Shown here: positions 23,268 through 34,005 of the stretch, one piece after another | How positions within the stretch are numbered: the first letter of the stretch is position 1 | How the letters are laid out: each line of letters begins with the position of its first letter | Assembly: GCA_964442185.1 (NCBI GenBank) | Contig: CAYTWT010000331.1 | Span: 1 to 64,000, forward strand | From: CADEEV01 sp964442185 | Lineage (GTDB): Bacteria; Acidobacteriota; Vicinamibacteria; Fen-336 | DNA length: 64,000 nucleotides | Direction: 5' to 3' | Made by a program: the position numbers and the translations under genes | The notes under the pieces: generated by a model | What the model saw: only the letters and a program-made list of their open reading frames with translations | What the model was told of the DNA's origin: nothing | Databases searched by the model: none

Positions 23268-25175
<1,908 letters not shown>

Positions 25176-25243
25176 GGGCGGACTTCTTCCCCCCGGGGCC
25201 TCACCTCGGCGAGCGTGCCGCTTCGCGGATACTTGGGGGGACA

Positions 25244-26122
25244 TTGACGACGACCGGCGCAATCACCAGCGCGAGGCCCCGACACTCACTCAGGGTGCGC
25301 GGCGAATCCCGCCAGCTCGGCGACCGCACCTGGCTGATGGGCATCCTGAACGTCACGCCCGACTCGTTTTCCGACGGCGGATGCCACGCCGACGCGAGCC
25401 GAGCGGTGGAATACGCCCTGTCGCTGTTTGCGCTCGGGGCCGACGTCGTCGACGTCGGCGGCGAGTCGACCCGCCCCGGCTCCGTCCGGGTCGAGGCCGC
25501 CGAGGAGATGAGGCGCGTCGTACCGGTGCTCCGGAGCCTGCGCGACCAGGGCGCCGGCCTGCTCTCGATCGACACGACCCGGGCTGAAGTCGCTCGCGCC
25601 GCCCTCGACGCCGGGGCCGACATCGTCAACGACGTTTCGGGATTCCGCTTCGAGCCAGCGCTCGCGCGCGTGGTGGCCGCCGCCGGGGCGCCCGCCGTGC
25701 TGATGCACCTGCGCGGCGATTTCGCGACGATGCACGAAGCACCGCGCTACCGCGACGTGCTGGGCGAGATCACGGCCGAGCTGCGCGAGTCCCTGGCTGT
25801 GGGTCGCGAGGCCGGCATCGAGCCGAGTCAGCTGATTCTCGATCCGGGCATCGGCTTTGCGAAGAACGCCGCCCACAGCCTCGAGACGCTGCGGCGCCTC
25901 CACGAGCTTCACGGGCTGGGCCGGGCCATCCTGGTCGGCCCTTCGCGCAAGAGCTTCATCGGCAAGGCGCTCGAGGGCCCCGCTCACGAGCGCCAGTTCG
26001 GCACCGCCGCGGCCGTGGCGGCGTGCGTCCTGTCCGGCGCGCACATCGTGCGCGTCCACGACGTGCGGGAGATGGCGCAGGTGGCACGCGTCTGTGATGC
26101 GATCCTCGGGAGCTGCGTGTGA
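25244..26122 (+). CDS. folP: Dihydropteroate synthase
   Basis: The start is TTG 25244, with a G-rich ribosome site (GGGGGG) at 25235-25240, giving 292 residues. DHPS blocks are plain: MGILNVTPDSFSDGG, DVVDVGGESTRPGS, IVNDVSGF, LILDPGIGFAKN and LVGPSRKSFIG. The enzyme joins p-aminobenzoate to the pterin precursor in folate synthesis and is the target of sulfonamides. Its end overlaps cdaA by four bases. Confidence 0.95.
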   Translation: MTTTGAITSARPRHSLRVRGESRQLGDRTWLMGILNVTPDSFSDGGCHADASRAVEYALSLFALGADVVDVGGESTRPGSVRVEAAEEMRRVVPVLRSLRDQGAGLLSIDTTRAEVARAALDAGADIVNDVSGFRFEPALARVVAAAGAPAVLMHLRGDFATMHEAPRYRDVLGEITAELRESLAVGREAGIEPSQLILDPGIGFAKNAAHSLETLRRLHELHGLGRAILVGPSRKSFIGKALEGPAHERQFGTAAAVAACVLSGAHIVRVHDVREMAQVARVCDAILGSCV

Positions 26123-26958
26123 TTTCCCGCCTCACCGGCTTCTTCAGCGCCACCGACTTCTCGTGGTGGGACGTGCTCGACATCCTGATCGTGGCCTTCG
26201 TGATCTACGAGCTGTTGCAGTTCATCCGCGGCACGCACGCCGTGCAGATGGCGCTGGGCGGCCTGGTGCTCGTCACCTTCTATTGGACCTCGCGCTGGGC
26301 CGATCTCGAGACGCTCAACTGGCTGCTGCGAACCTTCATGCCCTACGTCGTATTCGGGATCATCGTGGTGTTCCAATCGGAGATCCGCAAGGTGTTGGCA
26401 CATCTGGGCAAGAAACTGCCGTGGGCGTTCTCGCCCGAGAAGAAGGAGGAGACCATCGACGAGGTGGTGCTGGCGGTTACCACGCTTGCCTCGCAGAAGA
26501 CCGGCGCGCTGATCGTGATCGAGCGCGAGATGGGACTGCGCAGCTTCATCGAGACCGGCATCAGCCTCGACGCGGTGCTCACCTACGACCTGCTGATCAG
26601 CATCTTCAACCCGGGCACGCCGCTCCACGACGGCGCCGTCGTGATCCAGGGTGATCGTGTCGCGGCGGCCGCGTGCTTCCTGCCGCTCACGGTAAACCCC
26701 GAGTTGTCGCGAACGCTCGGCAGCCGGCACCGCGCTGCGATTGGCGTCACCGAGGACACCGACGCTCTGGCCGTGGTCGTTTCCGAGGAGACGAGCCAGG
26801 TGTCGCTCGTGGCCGGCGGCGAGATCCGCCGCGCGCTCGACGCGCGGGCGCTGAAACAGGCGCTGCTCGAAGCCCTCGAGGTCGGAGCAGGCGAGCCGCG
26901 TCCCAGCTCGGCCGCGCGATCGGCCGAGGACAAGGCCGCGCTGGCGCGCGAGAAGTAG
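26119..26958 (+). CDS. cdaA: Diadenylate cyclase CdaA (DisA_N domain)
   Basis: The 279-residue protein has three N-terminal membrane helices (DILIVAFVIYELLQF, MALGGLVLVTFYW, FMPYVVFGIIVVFQ) and a DAC domain with the DGA motif (TPLHDGAVVI) and RHR (GSRHRAAIG) needed to join two ATP into cyclic di-AMP. The C-terminus is a charged tail. It is followed immediately by its usual YbbR-type regulator and glmM, the conserved cdaA-cdaR-glmM unit linking c-di-AMP to wall precursor synthesis. Confidence 0.95.
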   Translation: MISRLTGFFSATDFSWWDVLDILIVAFVIYELLQFIRGTHAVQMALGGLVLVTFYWTSRWADLETLNWLLRTFMPYVVFGIIVVFQSEIRKVLAHLGKKLPWAFSPEKKEETIDEVVLAVTTLASQKTGALIVIEREMGLRSFIETGISLDAVLTYDLLISIFNPGTPLHDGAVVIQGDRVAAAACFLPLTVNPELSRTLGSRHRAAIGVTEDTDALAVVVSEETSQVSLVAGGEIRRALDARALKQALLEALEVGAGEPRPSSAARSAEDKAALAREK

Positions 26959-27612
26959 ATGCGCTTCCTCTTCGACAACCTCGGACTCAAGGCGCTGAGC
27001 CTCGGCCTCGCGACCTTCCTGTGGTTCGTGATCGCCGGTGAGACCACGTCGGAGGTCGGGCTCCAGGTCCCGCTCGAGTTGCAGAACTTTCCTCGCGACA
27101 TGGAGCTGACCGGCGACGCGGTGAACGCCGTCGAGGTGCGCCTGCGCGCCTCCCCGGGCATCCTGCACGGGCTGAACCCGGGCGACGTGTCAGCGCGGAT
27201 CGACCTGCGCGGGGTGACCGAGGGCGAGCGCATCGTGCACCTGACGGCCGAGGCGATCCGGGTGCCTTTCGGCGTCAAGGTGGCGAAGATCAGCCCCGCC
27301 ATCCTGACCATCAATCTCGAACAGACCCTGCAGAAGATCGTGCCCGTCCGGCCGCGTCTGCTCGGGCGTCCGGCCCGCGGCTACGAAGTCGGCGAGATTC
27401 ACAGCGCGCCCGCCCAGGTCCGGATCGCGGGTCCCAGGAGCCGCGTCCTCGAGATCGAGAGCGCCTTCACGGAGCCCATCTCCCTCGATGCAGCGCACGG
27501 GCCGGTGACCAAACTGGTGAGCGTCGGCCTCGAGGATCCGCTGCTGCGCCTGCAGGGGGATCCACGGGTCCGGGTGACGGCCGTCGTGAAGGAGATCGGC
27601 AAGGAAAGATGA
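26959..27612 (+). CDS. YbbR-domain protein (CdaR-type regulator of CdaA)
   Basis: The gene starts at the base after the cdaA stop codon. The 217-residue protein has one N-terminal membrane helix (LGLKALSLGLATFLWFVIAG) and two YbbR-type extracytoplasmic repeats of about 80-90 residues (VPLELQNFPRDMELTG...VEVRLRAS and VPVRPRLLGRPARGYEVG...VRIAGPRSRV). CdaR interacts with CdaA and modulates its activity in Firmicutes; Gram-positive CdaR usually has four YbbR domains, so this is a short version. It overlaps glmM by four bases. Confidence 0.88.
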   Translation: MRFLFDNLGLKALSLGLATFLWFVIAGETTSEVGLQVPLELQNFPRDMELTGDAVNAVEVRLRASPGILHGLNPGDVSARIDLRGVTEGERIVHLTAEAIRVPFGVKVAKISPAILTINLEQTLQKIVPVRPRLLGRPARGYEVGEIHSAPAQVRIAGPRSRVLEIESAFTEPISLDAAHGPVTKLVSVGLEDPLLRLQGDPRVRVTAVVKEIGKER

Positions 27613-28970
27613 GACAACTCTTCGGGACCGACGGGATCCGCGGCGTGGCGAACGTGCCGCCCATGACGCCCGAGCTAGCGCTCAAGCTCGGCCGCGCCGT
27701 GACGTTCGTGGCGGGCCGCGGCAAGCGCCACCTCCCGCGCATCGTCGTAGGCAAGGACACGCGGCTGTCCGGCTACATGCTCGAGACCGCGCTCGCCTCG
27801 GGAATCTGTTCGATGGGCGGGCGAGTGATCCTGTGCGGCCCGGTTCCGACGCCCGCGGTCGCGCATCTCACGCTCAGCATGCGGGCCGACGCGGGCATCG
27901 TGATCAGCGCCAGCCACAATCCTTACGACGACAACGGCATCAAGGTCTTCGGCGGCGACGGCTTCAAGCTCGCCGACGAGGCCGAGGCCGAGATCGAGGC
28001 GCTGCTCGAAGAGGGCGCTTTGCCGGAGCGCAAGACCGGCAAGGCGATCGGCCGCGCCGAGAAGCTCGAGGACGCGCGGGGCCGCTACGTGGCCTTCGCC
28101 AAGGCCACCTTCCCGCGGGATCTCTCGCTCGACGGCGTCAAGGTAGTGATCGACGCGGCTCACGGCGCGGCCTACCGTGTCGCCCCGCTCGTCTTCGAGG
28201 AGCTGGGAGCCCGCGTGACCGCGATCGGCGTCCGCCCGAACGGGACCAACATCAACCGCGATGCGGGGGCCATGCATCCGGAGAACGCGTGTGCGGAGGT
28301 GAAGAAGCGCGAGGCCGCGATCGGCATCGCCCTGGATGGCGACGCCGACCGCGTGATCGTGATCGACGAAAAGGGCGCGGTCGTGGACGGCGACGCCGTA
28401 ATGGCGATGTGCGCGTTGCGCATGATTCGCGCCGGCGAGCTGCGCAAGGCCACCGTGGTCGCGACCGTGATGAGCAATCTCGGCCTCGAGCGCGCGTTGC
28501 GGGCCCAGGGCGTCTCGCTCGTCAGGACGCCGGTGGGCGACCGCTACGTCGTCGAGGCCATGCGCAGCGGAGGCTACAACCTCGGCGGCGAGCAATCGGG
28601 CCACCTGGTGTTTCTCGACCACGCGGCCACTGGCGATGGTGTGATCGGCGCCTTGCAGGTCCTGGCTCTGATGATGCGCACCGGACGGCCCCTCTCGGAA
28701 CTGGCGCGCGAGTCAATGGAGCGCGTGCCCCAGGTGCTCGAGAACGTCACGCTGATCGAACGGCGACCGGTGGAAGGGATGGCGAACCTGGCGCGCTTGT
28801 CGAAAGAGATCGAGGCATGCTTGGGTGATTCGGGACGCCTGCTGATCCGCTGGAGCGGCACCGAGCCGAAGCTGCGGATCATGATCGAAGGCCCGGACGA
28901 GGCGAAGCTCCGGGCCTGGGCCAGGCAGCTGGCCGAGGCCGCCCGCCGCGACGTGCTGGCGCCGGCCTGA
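27609..28970 (+). CDS. glmM: Phosphoglucosamine mutase
   Basis: The 453-residue protein opens with LFGTDGIRGVAN, has the active-site phosphoserine loop VISASHNPYDDNGIKVFG near residue 100, the metal loop DGDADRVI near 240, and the sugar-binding GGEQSGH and C-terminal RWSGTEPKLRIM. GlmM converts glucosamine-6-phosphate to glucosamine-1-phosphate for UDP-GlcNAc synthesis. In Gram-positives it binds and inhibits CdaA, and the linkage of the genes is preserved here. Confidence 0.96.
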   Translation: MRQLFGTDGIRGVANVPPMTPELALKLGRAVTFVAGRGKRHLPRIVVGKDTRLSGYMLETALASGICSMGGRVILCGPVPTPAVAHLTLSMRADAGIVISASHNPYDDNGIKVFGGDGFKLADEAEAEIEALLEEGALPERKTGKAIGRAEKLEDARGRYVAFAKATFPRDLSLDGVKVVIDAAHGAAYRVAPLVFEELGARVTAIGVRPNGTNINRDAGAMHPENACAEVKKREAAIGIALDGDADRVIVIDEKGAVVDGDAVMAMCALRMIRAGELRKATVVATVMSNLGLERALRAQGVSLVRTPVGDRYVVEAMRSGGYNLGGEQSGHLVFLDHAATGDGVIGALQVLALMMRTGRPLSELARESMERVPQVLENVTLIERRPVEGMANLARLSKEIEACLGDSGRLLIRWSGTEPKLRIMIEGPDEAKLRAWARQLAEAARRDVLAPA

Positions 28971-29010
28971 ACGGGCGCCAGCAGCGTTCAGGGCCCCAGC
29001 CGCGGCCGTC

Positions 29011-29039
29011 GGGACACCTGCGCGGCCGACAGCTATACT
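29011..29039 (+). promoter_or_regulatory. Promoter candidate for pdxJ (leaderless)
   Basis: GGGACA (29011-29016) and TATACT (29034-29039) are 17 bases apart. The pdxJ ATG at 29047 is seven bases after the -10, so transcription should begin at the start codon; no Shine-Dalgarno is present. Confidence 0.45.
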
Positions 29040-29046
29040 TCCTGCA

Positions 29047-29766
29047 ATGCTTCGCCTGGGCGTCAACCTGGATCACGTGGCCACCGTGCGGCAGGCGCGC
29101 AAGGTCGCAGAGCCGGATCCCGTGCACGCAGCCGTGCTCGCGGAGCTGGCGGGGGCGCATGGGATCACCGTGCATCTGCGCGCGGACCGGCGGCATATCC
29201 AGGACCGGGACGTGGAGATCCTGCGGCAGACCGTGAGGACGCAGCTCAATCTCGAGATGGCTGCGACCCAGGAGATGGTGCGGATCGCGCTGACGGTGAA
29301 GCCCAATCAAGTGACGCTCGTGCCCGAGCGGCGCGAGGAGGTCACGACCGAGGGCGGGCTCGACGTGGTGCTCAACAGCGTCCAGCTCAAGCCGGTGGTG
29401 AGGACGCTCCAGGACGGCGGGATCGGCGTCAGCCTGTTCGTGGATCCGGACCTTGAGCAGGTGAAGGAATCGCACAAGCTCGACGCTGAGGCGATTGAGA
29501 TCAACACGGCGTCCTACGCTGACGCCCGCGAGGACACGGCGCTCGAGGCCGCGCTACGAAAGATCATCGACGCTGCCCGCCTCGCGAAACGCCTCGGGCT
29601 TTCGGTCCACGCGGGCCATGGGCTCACGTATCAGAACGTCCGGGCCCTGACCGCGATCTCGGAGATTTCCGAACTCAACATCGGCCACAGCATCGTGTCG
29701 CGGGCGCTGCTCGTGGGTATGGAGCGGGCGGTCCGCGAGATGTTGGACGCCATGGGGGCGCGGTAG
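29047..29766 (+). CDS. pdxJ: Pyridoxine 5'-phosphate synthase
   Basis: The 239-residue TIM barrel carries the PdxJ signature: RLGVNLDHVATVRQAR at the start, HLRADRRHIQDRDV, LNLEMAATQEM, TLVPERREEVTTEGG, VSLFVDPD and HAGHGLTYQNV. It condenses 3-amino-2-oxopropyl phosphate with deoxyxylulose-5-phosphate into pyridoxine phosphate. It follows glmM at 76 bases, the conserved order, but appears to have its own promoter. Confidence 0.97.
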   Translation: MLRLGVNLDHVATVRQARKVAEPDPVHAAVLAELAGAHGITVHLRADRRHIQDRDVEILRQTVRTQLNLEMAATQEMVRIALTVKPNQVTLVPERREEVTTEGGLDVVLNSVQLKPVVRTLQDGGIGVSLFVDPDLEQVKESHKLDAEAIEINTASYADAREDTALEAALRKIIDAARLAKRLGLSVHAGHGLTYQNVRALTAISEISELNIGHSIVSRALLVGMERAVREMLDAMGAR

Positions 29767-29799
29767 TACCATTCCTCACCGACTCCCGGGAGAGAGCCA

Positions 29800-30561
29800 A
29801 TGATCGAGGCCTTCGGGCAGACCGACGTCGGGCGCCGTCGCAAGCTCAACGAGGACATTTTCCTCGTCGACAACGAGGCGGGGCTCTACGCCGTCTGCGA
29901 CGGCATGGGCGGCCACAACGCAGGCGAGGTGGCCTCGAAGATCGCGATCGAGACGCTTGGCGTCTTCATCCGGAAGAGCCACAAGGAGAAGGAGATCACC
30001 TGGCCGTACGGCCTCGACGTGAACCTGTCTTTCGACGGCAACCGCATCAAGACCGCCCTCAAGCTCGCGAACAAGAAGGTCTTCAAGGCGGCCGACAACC
30101 GCGAGGATTACACCGGCATGGGCACGACCGCGGTAGCGGCGGTCGTGAGCGGCAACCTGATGACCGTCGGCTCGGCGGGAGACAGCCGCTGCTACGTGTT
30201 CACGCAAGGCAAGCTCACGCAGCTCACGCGCGACGACTCGTGGGTCTCGGCGGCCTGGGCGGAGGGGATCCTGACCGCCGACGAGATCGAGCGTCACCCG
30301 CTGCGCAACGTGATCACCAAGGCGGTCGGGGCGAAGGAAGACATCGAGATCAACGTCGTCGAGCACAAGCTCTTGTCGGGCCAAGTGGCCATGGTGTGCT
30401 CCGATGGCTTGCACTCGATGCTCAACGACGCGGCGATCCTTGCGGCCGTGACGCCCTTCCCCCAGGGCCTCGAAGAAGCGGCCGGCAAGCTGATCGCCGC
30501 GGCGAACGAAGCCGGAGGCAAGGACAACGTGTCCGTCGTGCTGATGCGCTACAGCGAGTAA
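29800..30561 (+). CDS. PP2C-family Ser/Thr protein phosphatase
   Basis: The 253-residue protein has the PP2C metal motifs: TDVGRRRKLNEDIFLVD, YAVCDGMGGHNAGEVAS, TVGSAGDSRCYVF, VCSDGLHSML and GGKDNVSVVL. Such cytoplasmic phosphatases reverse Hanks-type kinase phosphorylation. It precedes a Ser/Thr kinase gene by 27 bases, the usual Stp/PrkC pairing. A GGGAGAGAG ribosome site precedes the ATG, and TACCAT at 29767-29772 may be its -10. It lacks membrane segments. Confidence 0.93.
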   Translation: MIEAFGQTDVGRRRKLNEDIFLVDNEAGLYAVCDGMGGHNAGEVASKIAIETLGVFIRKSHKEKEITWPYGLDVNLSFDGNRIKTALKLANKKVFKAADNREDYTGMGTTAVAAVVSGNLMTVGSAGDSRCYVFTQGKLTQLTRDDSWVSAAWAEGILTADEIERHPLRNVITKAVGAKEDIEINVVEHKLLSGQVAMVCSDGLHSMLNDAAILAAVTPFPQGLEEAAGKLIAAANEAGGKDNVSVVLMRYSE

Positions 30562-30588
30562 GGCCCCCCAGAGAGGGCCCAAGACCCG

Positions 30589-31782
30589 ATGGCCTCCTTC
30601 GGCCGCTACGACGTCCTCGAGAAGCTGGGCGAAGGGGCGATGGGCGTCGTCTGGCGCGCCCGCGACCGGAACCTGAACCGCGTCGTCGCCCTCAAGATGC
30701 TCTCGACCGAACTGGGCGACGAGGAAGAGTTGCACCAGCGCTTCCACCGCGAGGCGGAGGCGATCGGGCGCCTGAGTCATCCGAACATCGTCTCGGTCTA
30801 CGACCTCGGCGAAGCCGAGGGCCGCGCCTACATGGCGATGGAGCTGCTCGAAGGCGAGGACCTGCGCTCGCTGATCGAGACCCAGGCGAACATCGCCCTC
30901 GCAGAGCGCGTACGGATCCTGCTCGACATCTGCGCCGGGGTCGGCTATGCGCACTCGCGCGGCGTCACGCATCGCGACATCAAGCCGGCGAACATCATGA
31001 TCACCACCGACGGACGAGTGAAGCTGCTCGACTTCGGCCTCGCGCGCGTTGCAACGCGCGAGACGATCACGCGGCAGGGCGTGATCCTGGGCACGCCCGA
31101 CTACATGTCGCCCGAGCAAGCGACGGGGAAGCCAGTCGACAACCGCACCGACATCTTCTCCTCGGGCGCCGTGTTCTACGAGTTCCTGACCCAGCAAAAG
31201 CCGTTCAAGGGCAAGACGCTCCACTCGGTGCTGTACCAGATCATCTCGGAAGCGCCGGATCCGGTGCTGACGCTCAACCCCGAGGTGCCCTCGCGGCTCG
31301 CCCTGATCGTGCATCGCATGCTCCAGAAGAACCCCGACACGCGCTATCAGTCGATGGACGCCGTGGCTTCCGACCTGCGGGTGCTGCTGCCGGGGCTGCG
31401 GCGGCGCGGCGTGACACCGCCCGCAGCGTCGCCGGACGAGGCGCGCGCGCGGGTCCGGGACGCGCTCAGCCGCGGCCGGGCACATCTCGAGGCCCGCCGC
31501 TTCGCGCCGGCACGCGCCGAGATCCGCGAGGTGCTCGTCCTGGAACCCGACAACGAAGAAGCCGCCGAAATGCTGTGGCGGGCCGAGCGCACGCTTCGAC
31601 CCAGGGGGGCAGCGCCGCCACGCGACCCCGACAGCGTCGCCCGGGTCGATCTGCTGCTCGGTCGCCTGGCGCCCGGCAAACCGGAAGACGACGCCCGCCG
31701 CGCTGTCGCCGAGCTCGCCCTCATCGCCCCCGACGATCCCCGCCTGGGCGAGCTGCTTCGGGAGCGAGCGGGGAAGGGCTGA
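30589..31782 (+). CDS. Cytoplasmic Hanks-type Ser/Thr protein kinase
   Basis: The 397-residue protein has a kinase domain (about 5-265) with GEGAMGVVWRA, VVALKML, HRDIKPANIM, LLDFGLARV and GTPDYMSPEQATG. A C-terminal region of about 120 residues shows two TPR-like helix pairs (LEARRFAPARAEIREVLVLEP and ARRAVAELALIAPDDPRLGE). There is no membrane helix, unlike the kinase near 2.3 kb. It is paired with the PP2C gene upstream and probably co-transcribed with it. Confidence 0.92.
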   Translation: MASFGRYDVLEKLGEGAMGVVWRARDRNLNRVVALKMLSTELGDEEELHQRFHREAEAIGRLSHPNIVSVYDLGEAEGRAYMAMELLEGEDLRSLIETQANIALAERVRILLDICAGVGYAHSRGVTHRDIKPANIMITTDGRVKLLDFGLARVATRETITRQGVILGTPDYMSPEQATGKPVDNRTDIFSSGAVFYEFLTQQKPFKGKTLHSVLYQIISEAPDPVLTLNPEVPSRLALIVHRMLQKNPDTRYQSMDAVASDLRVLLPGLRRRGVTPPAASPDEARARVRDALSRGRAHLEARRFAPARAEIREVLVLEPDNEEAAEMLWRAERTLRPRGAAPPRDPDSVARVDLLLGRLAPGKPEDDARRAVAELALIAPDDPRLGELLRERAGKG

Positions 31783-31788
31783 AGCTGT

Positions 31789-31794
31789 TATACT
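31789..31794 (+). promoter_or_regulatory. -10 element candidate of the SDR gene
   Basis: TATACT overlaps the region just after the kinase stop (31780-31782) and lies nine bases before TTG 31804. It matches the GC-TATACT-type hexamers seen before other genes in this window. No clear -35. Confidence 0.3.
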
Positions 31795-31803
31795 CCGCGG
31801 GTT

Positions 31804-32550
31804 TTGACGTTGCCAGACCGTCCCATCGACCCGGGGCTCCGCGGCAGGATCGCGGTGGTCACGGGCGGCGGGCGCGGGCTGGGACGAGCCCTCGTCGAGT
31901 CGTTCGCCGCCGCGGGCGCTGACGTCGCCTTCAGCTTTCGAGAGAGTCGCAGCGGCGCGGAAGACGCCGCCCGTGCCGTCTTGGCCCGGGGCTGTCGAGT
32001 CTTCACGCGCCAAGCCGACGCCCGGGTTCCGGGCCAGGTTGCGGCCTTCGTGACGGCGGCAGGCGAGGCGCTTGGCGGCATCGACGTGCTCGTGAACAAT
32101 GTCGGGGTGTTCCGGAAGACGTCGCTCGAAGCGCTGACCGAAGACGTCCTCGACGAGGCGTTCGCGGTCAACGTCAAGGCGGCGGTGCTGGCCTCGCAGG
32201 CTGCGGCGCCGTTCCTGAGGCGCCGGGGCGGAGGGGCGATCGTGAACGTGGCGAGCCTGGGTGGCCGGAGGCCGTGGCGCTCCTATCTCCCGTACTGCGC
32301 CACGAAGGCGGGTTTGATCATGGCGACGCAGTGCCTGGCGCTGGCGCTCGGCCCCGAGATACGGGTCAACGCCGTCGCCCCGGGGATCCTGGATCCTCCG
32401 GGAGCCGACGACGCGGTCCGGCAGCGGGTGCCGGCACGGCGTTTCGGCACGCACGCCGAGGCCGTTGCGGCGGTGCTGTTCCTGGTCACCGGCGCAACCT
32501 ATACGACGGGCGCCGTCCTCCCCGTGGACGGCGGCCGTGAGTTCGCTTGA
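31804..32550 (+). CDS. Short-chain dehydrogenase/reductase (FabG-like)
   Basis: The 248-residue Rossmann protein has the NAD(P) motif TGGGRGLGRAL, the NNVG motif, catalytic Ser in NVASLGGR and the YCATK Tyr/Lys pair, and ends in GAVLPVDGGREFA. It may be a 3-oxoacyl-ACP reductase or another ketoreductase; the substrate cannot be read from the sequence. TTG 31804 is the first start; TTG 31810 is also possible. It precedes a GAF-domain gene by 31 bases. Confidence 0.85.
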   Translation: MTLPDRPIDPGLRGRIAVVTGGGRGLGRALVESFAAAGADVAFSFRESRSGAEDAARAVLARGCRVFTRQADARVPGQVAAFVTAAGEALGGIDVLVNNVGVFRKTSLEALTEDVLDEAFAVNVKAAVLASQAAAPFLRRRGGGAIVNVASLGGRRPWRSYLPYCATKAGLIMATQCLALALGPEIRVNAVAPGILDPPGADDAVRQRVPARRFGTHAEAVAAVLFLVTGATYTTGAVLPVDGGREFA

Positions 32551-32581
32551 CTAGTCGGGAGCCGGAAGGAGCAGAGCCGAG

Positions 32582-33103
32582 GTGAACATGGCCGTTGTGC
32601 AGGACGAAGACAAGCCCTGGAAGACCGATCTGGCGCGCAAGTCGAAGGAGCGCCGTGAAAACGTGGTCCAGGAAATCGAAGAGATGATCAAGAAGGCCGC
32701 GTCGTTCGAGGAGGCGCTGCGGGTCACGGTCGAGACCCTCAAGAAGAAGTTCTCGCGCTACTCGTCGGTCACGGCGTACGTGGCCGATGGCGAGGACCTG
32801 GCGGTGCACATGGCGCTCGATCGACCGCAGGGCCCCGAGCGCGTGGGTGCGACCGGTGGAGCTCTGGCCGACGCGGCGCATGCCAGCGCCCCCACGCTCG
32901 TGTCGGATCTGGTGGCGAGCCCGGCCTGGAGCGCCGTGGGCCTCACGACGGGCAGCGCCCTGGTGGCACCGGTTCGCACCGAGGCCGGGCTCTGGGCGAT
33001 CCTCGAAATCTGGAGCGATTTCCGGGACGCGTTCACGCCGCAGGACGTGAAGCTCGCGGATCGCCTGAGCGCGGCCCTCGCCAAGAAGACTCCCCAGGCG
33101 TAA
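32582..33103 (+). CDS. GAF-domain protein
   Basis: The protein of about 173 residues begins with a charged helical segment (KSKERRENVVQEIEEMIKKA), then a single GAF-like domain with VTVETLKKKFSRYSSVTAYVADG, VSDLVASPAW and GSALVAPVRTEAGLWAILEIWS. GAF domains bind small ligands or mediate dimerisation in signalling proteins. No output domain is attached, so it may work with the neighbouring kinase. The start is GTG 32582 or ATG 32588, after GGAAGGAG. Confidence 0.75.
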   Translation: MNMAVVQDEDKPWKTDLARKSKERRENVVQEIEEMIKKAASFEEALRVTVETLKKKFSRYSSVTAYVADGEDLAVHMALDRPQGPERVGATGGALADAAHASAPTLVSDLVASPAWSAVGLTTGSALVAPVRTEAGLWAILEIWSDFRDAFTPQDVKLADRLSAALAKKTPQA

Positions 33104-33120
33104 CGGGCAGAGCGGCGCGC

Positions 33121-34005
33121 GTGCAGCTCCGGGGGGTGATCCCGCCGCTCGTCACGCCGTTCCACGCGGACGGCGGGCTCGATTTGTCTGCCTTCGAGCG
33201 CAACCTCGAGGCCTATGCCGCCGTCGATCTTGGCGGCTATCTCGTGCTCGGTTCGAACGGCGAGGCCGCGAGTCTCGAGCTCGACGAGAAGACCGCGCTC
33301 GTCAAGGCCGCGCGCAAGGGCGCGGGCAGCCGCACGCTGCTCGCGGGCACCGGCCTCGAATCGACGCGCGCGACCATCGCGCTGACGCGCCGGGCCGCCG
33401 ATCTGGGCGCGGACGCCGCCCTCGTACTCACGCCGTCCTACTACAAGCCGCAAATGACGACCGAGGCCTTGCGGCGCCACTTCGAAGCCGTGGCCGAGGC
33501 TTCGCCGATTCCCGTCCTGCTCTACTCGGTGCCGCAGTTCACCGGACTGCCGTTTCCGCAGGCGCTGGCCGCGTCGATGGCTTCGCACCCCCGTGTCGCC
33601 GGCATGAAGGAGTCGAGCGGAGACGTCGGCCTGCTTGGCCGCATTCTGGCCTCGGTCCCGGCGTCGTTCGCGGTGCTCTGCGGCTCGGCGCCGGTGCTCT
33701 ACCCGGCGCTCTGCCTCGGCGCCGCCGGCGGGGTCGTCGCCGTCGCCTGTTGCGCCCCGCGCCCCGCGGCCGCGCTGTTCCGTGCCTTCGAGGCCGGCGA
33801 CCATGCCCGCGCCCGCCGCATCCAGGAAGCGTTGACCCCGCTCGCCGCGGCGGTGACCGCTACCCACGGCGTTGCGGGCCTCAAGGCCGCGATGACCGCG
33901 GCAGGGCTCGCTGGCGGCCACGTGCGCTCGCCACTGCTTCCGGCTCCCGCCGAGATCGTCATGACGCTCAAGCCGCTGCTAGAAAAAGCCGAGGCCGCCG
34001 TCTAG
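33121..34005 (+). CDS. DapA-superfamily aldolase, closest to 4-hydroxy-2-oxoglutarate aldolase
   Basis: The 294-residue TIM-barrel protein has the DapA-family Schiff-base Lys in VAGMKESSGDV, the catalytic Tyr in LLYSVPQFTG and the GSNGEAASL loop. Compared with DapA itself, the blocks LLAGTGLESTRATI, LTPSYYKPQMT and ATHGVAGLKAAM are nearer the mammalian HOGA1 enzyme, which cleaves 4-hydroxy-2-oxoglutarate to pyruvate and glyoxylate. That suggests a catabolic lyase rather than lysine synthesis, but assay is needed. GTG 33121 is the start; it overlaps the convergent glycosyltransferase gene by four bases. Confidence 0.75.
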   Translation: MQLRGVIPPLVTPFHADGGLDLSAFERNLEAYAAVDLGGYLVLGSNGEAASLELDEKTALVKAARKGAGSRTLLAGTGLESTRATIALTRRAADLGADAALVLTPSYYKPQMTTEALRRHFEAVAEASPIPVLLYSVPQFTGLPFPQALAASMASHPRVAGMKESSGDVGLLGRILASVPASFAVLCGSAPVLYPALCLGAAGGVVAVACCAPRPAAALFRAFEAGDHARARRIQEALTPLAAAVTATHGVAGLKAAMTAAGLAGGHVRSPLLPAPAEIVMTLKPLLEKAEAAV

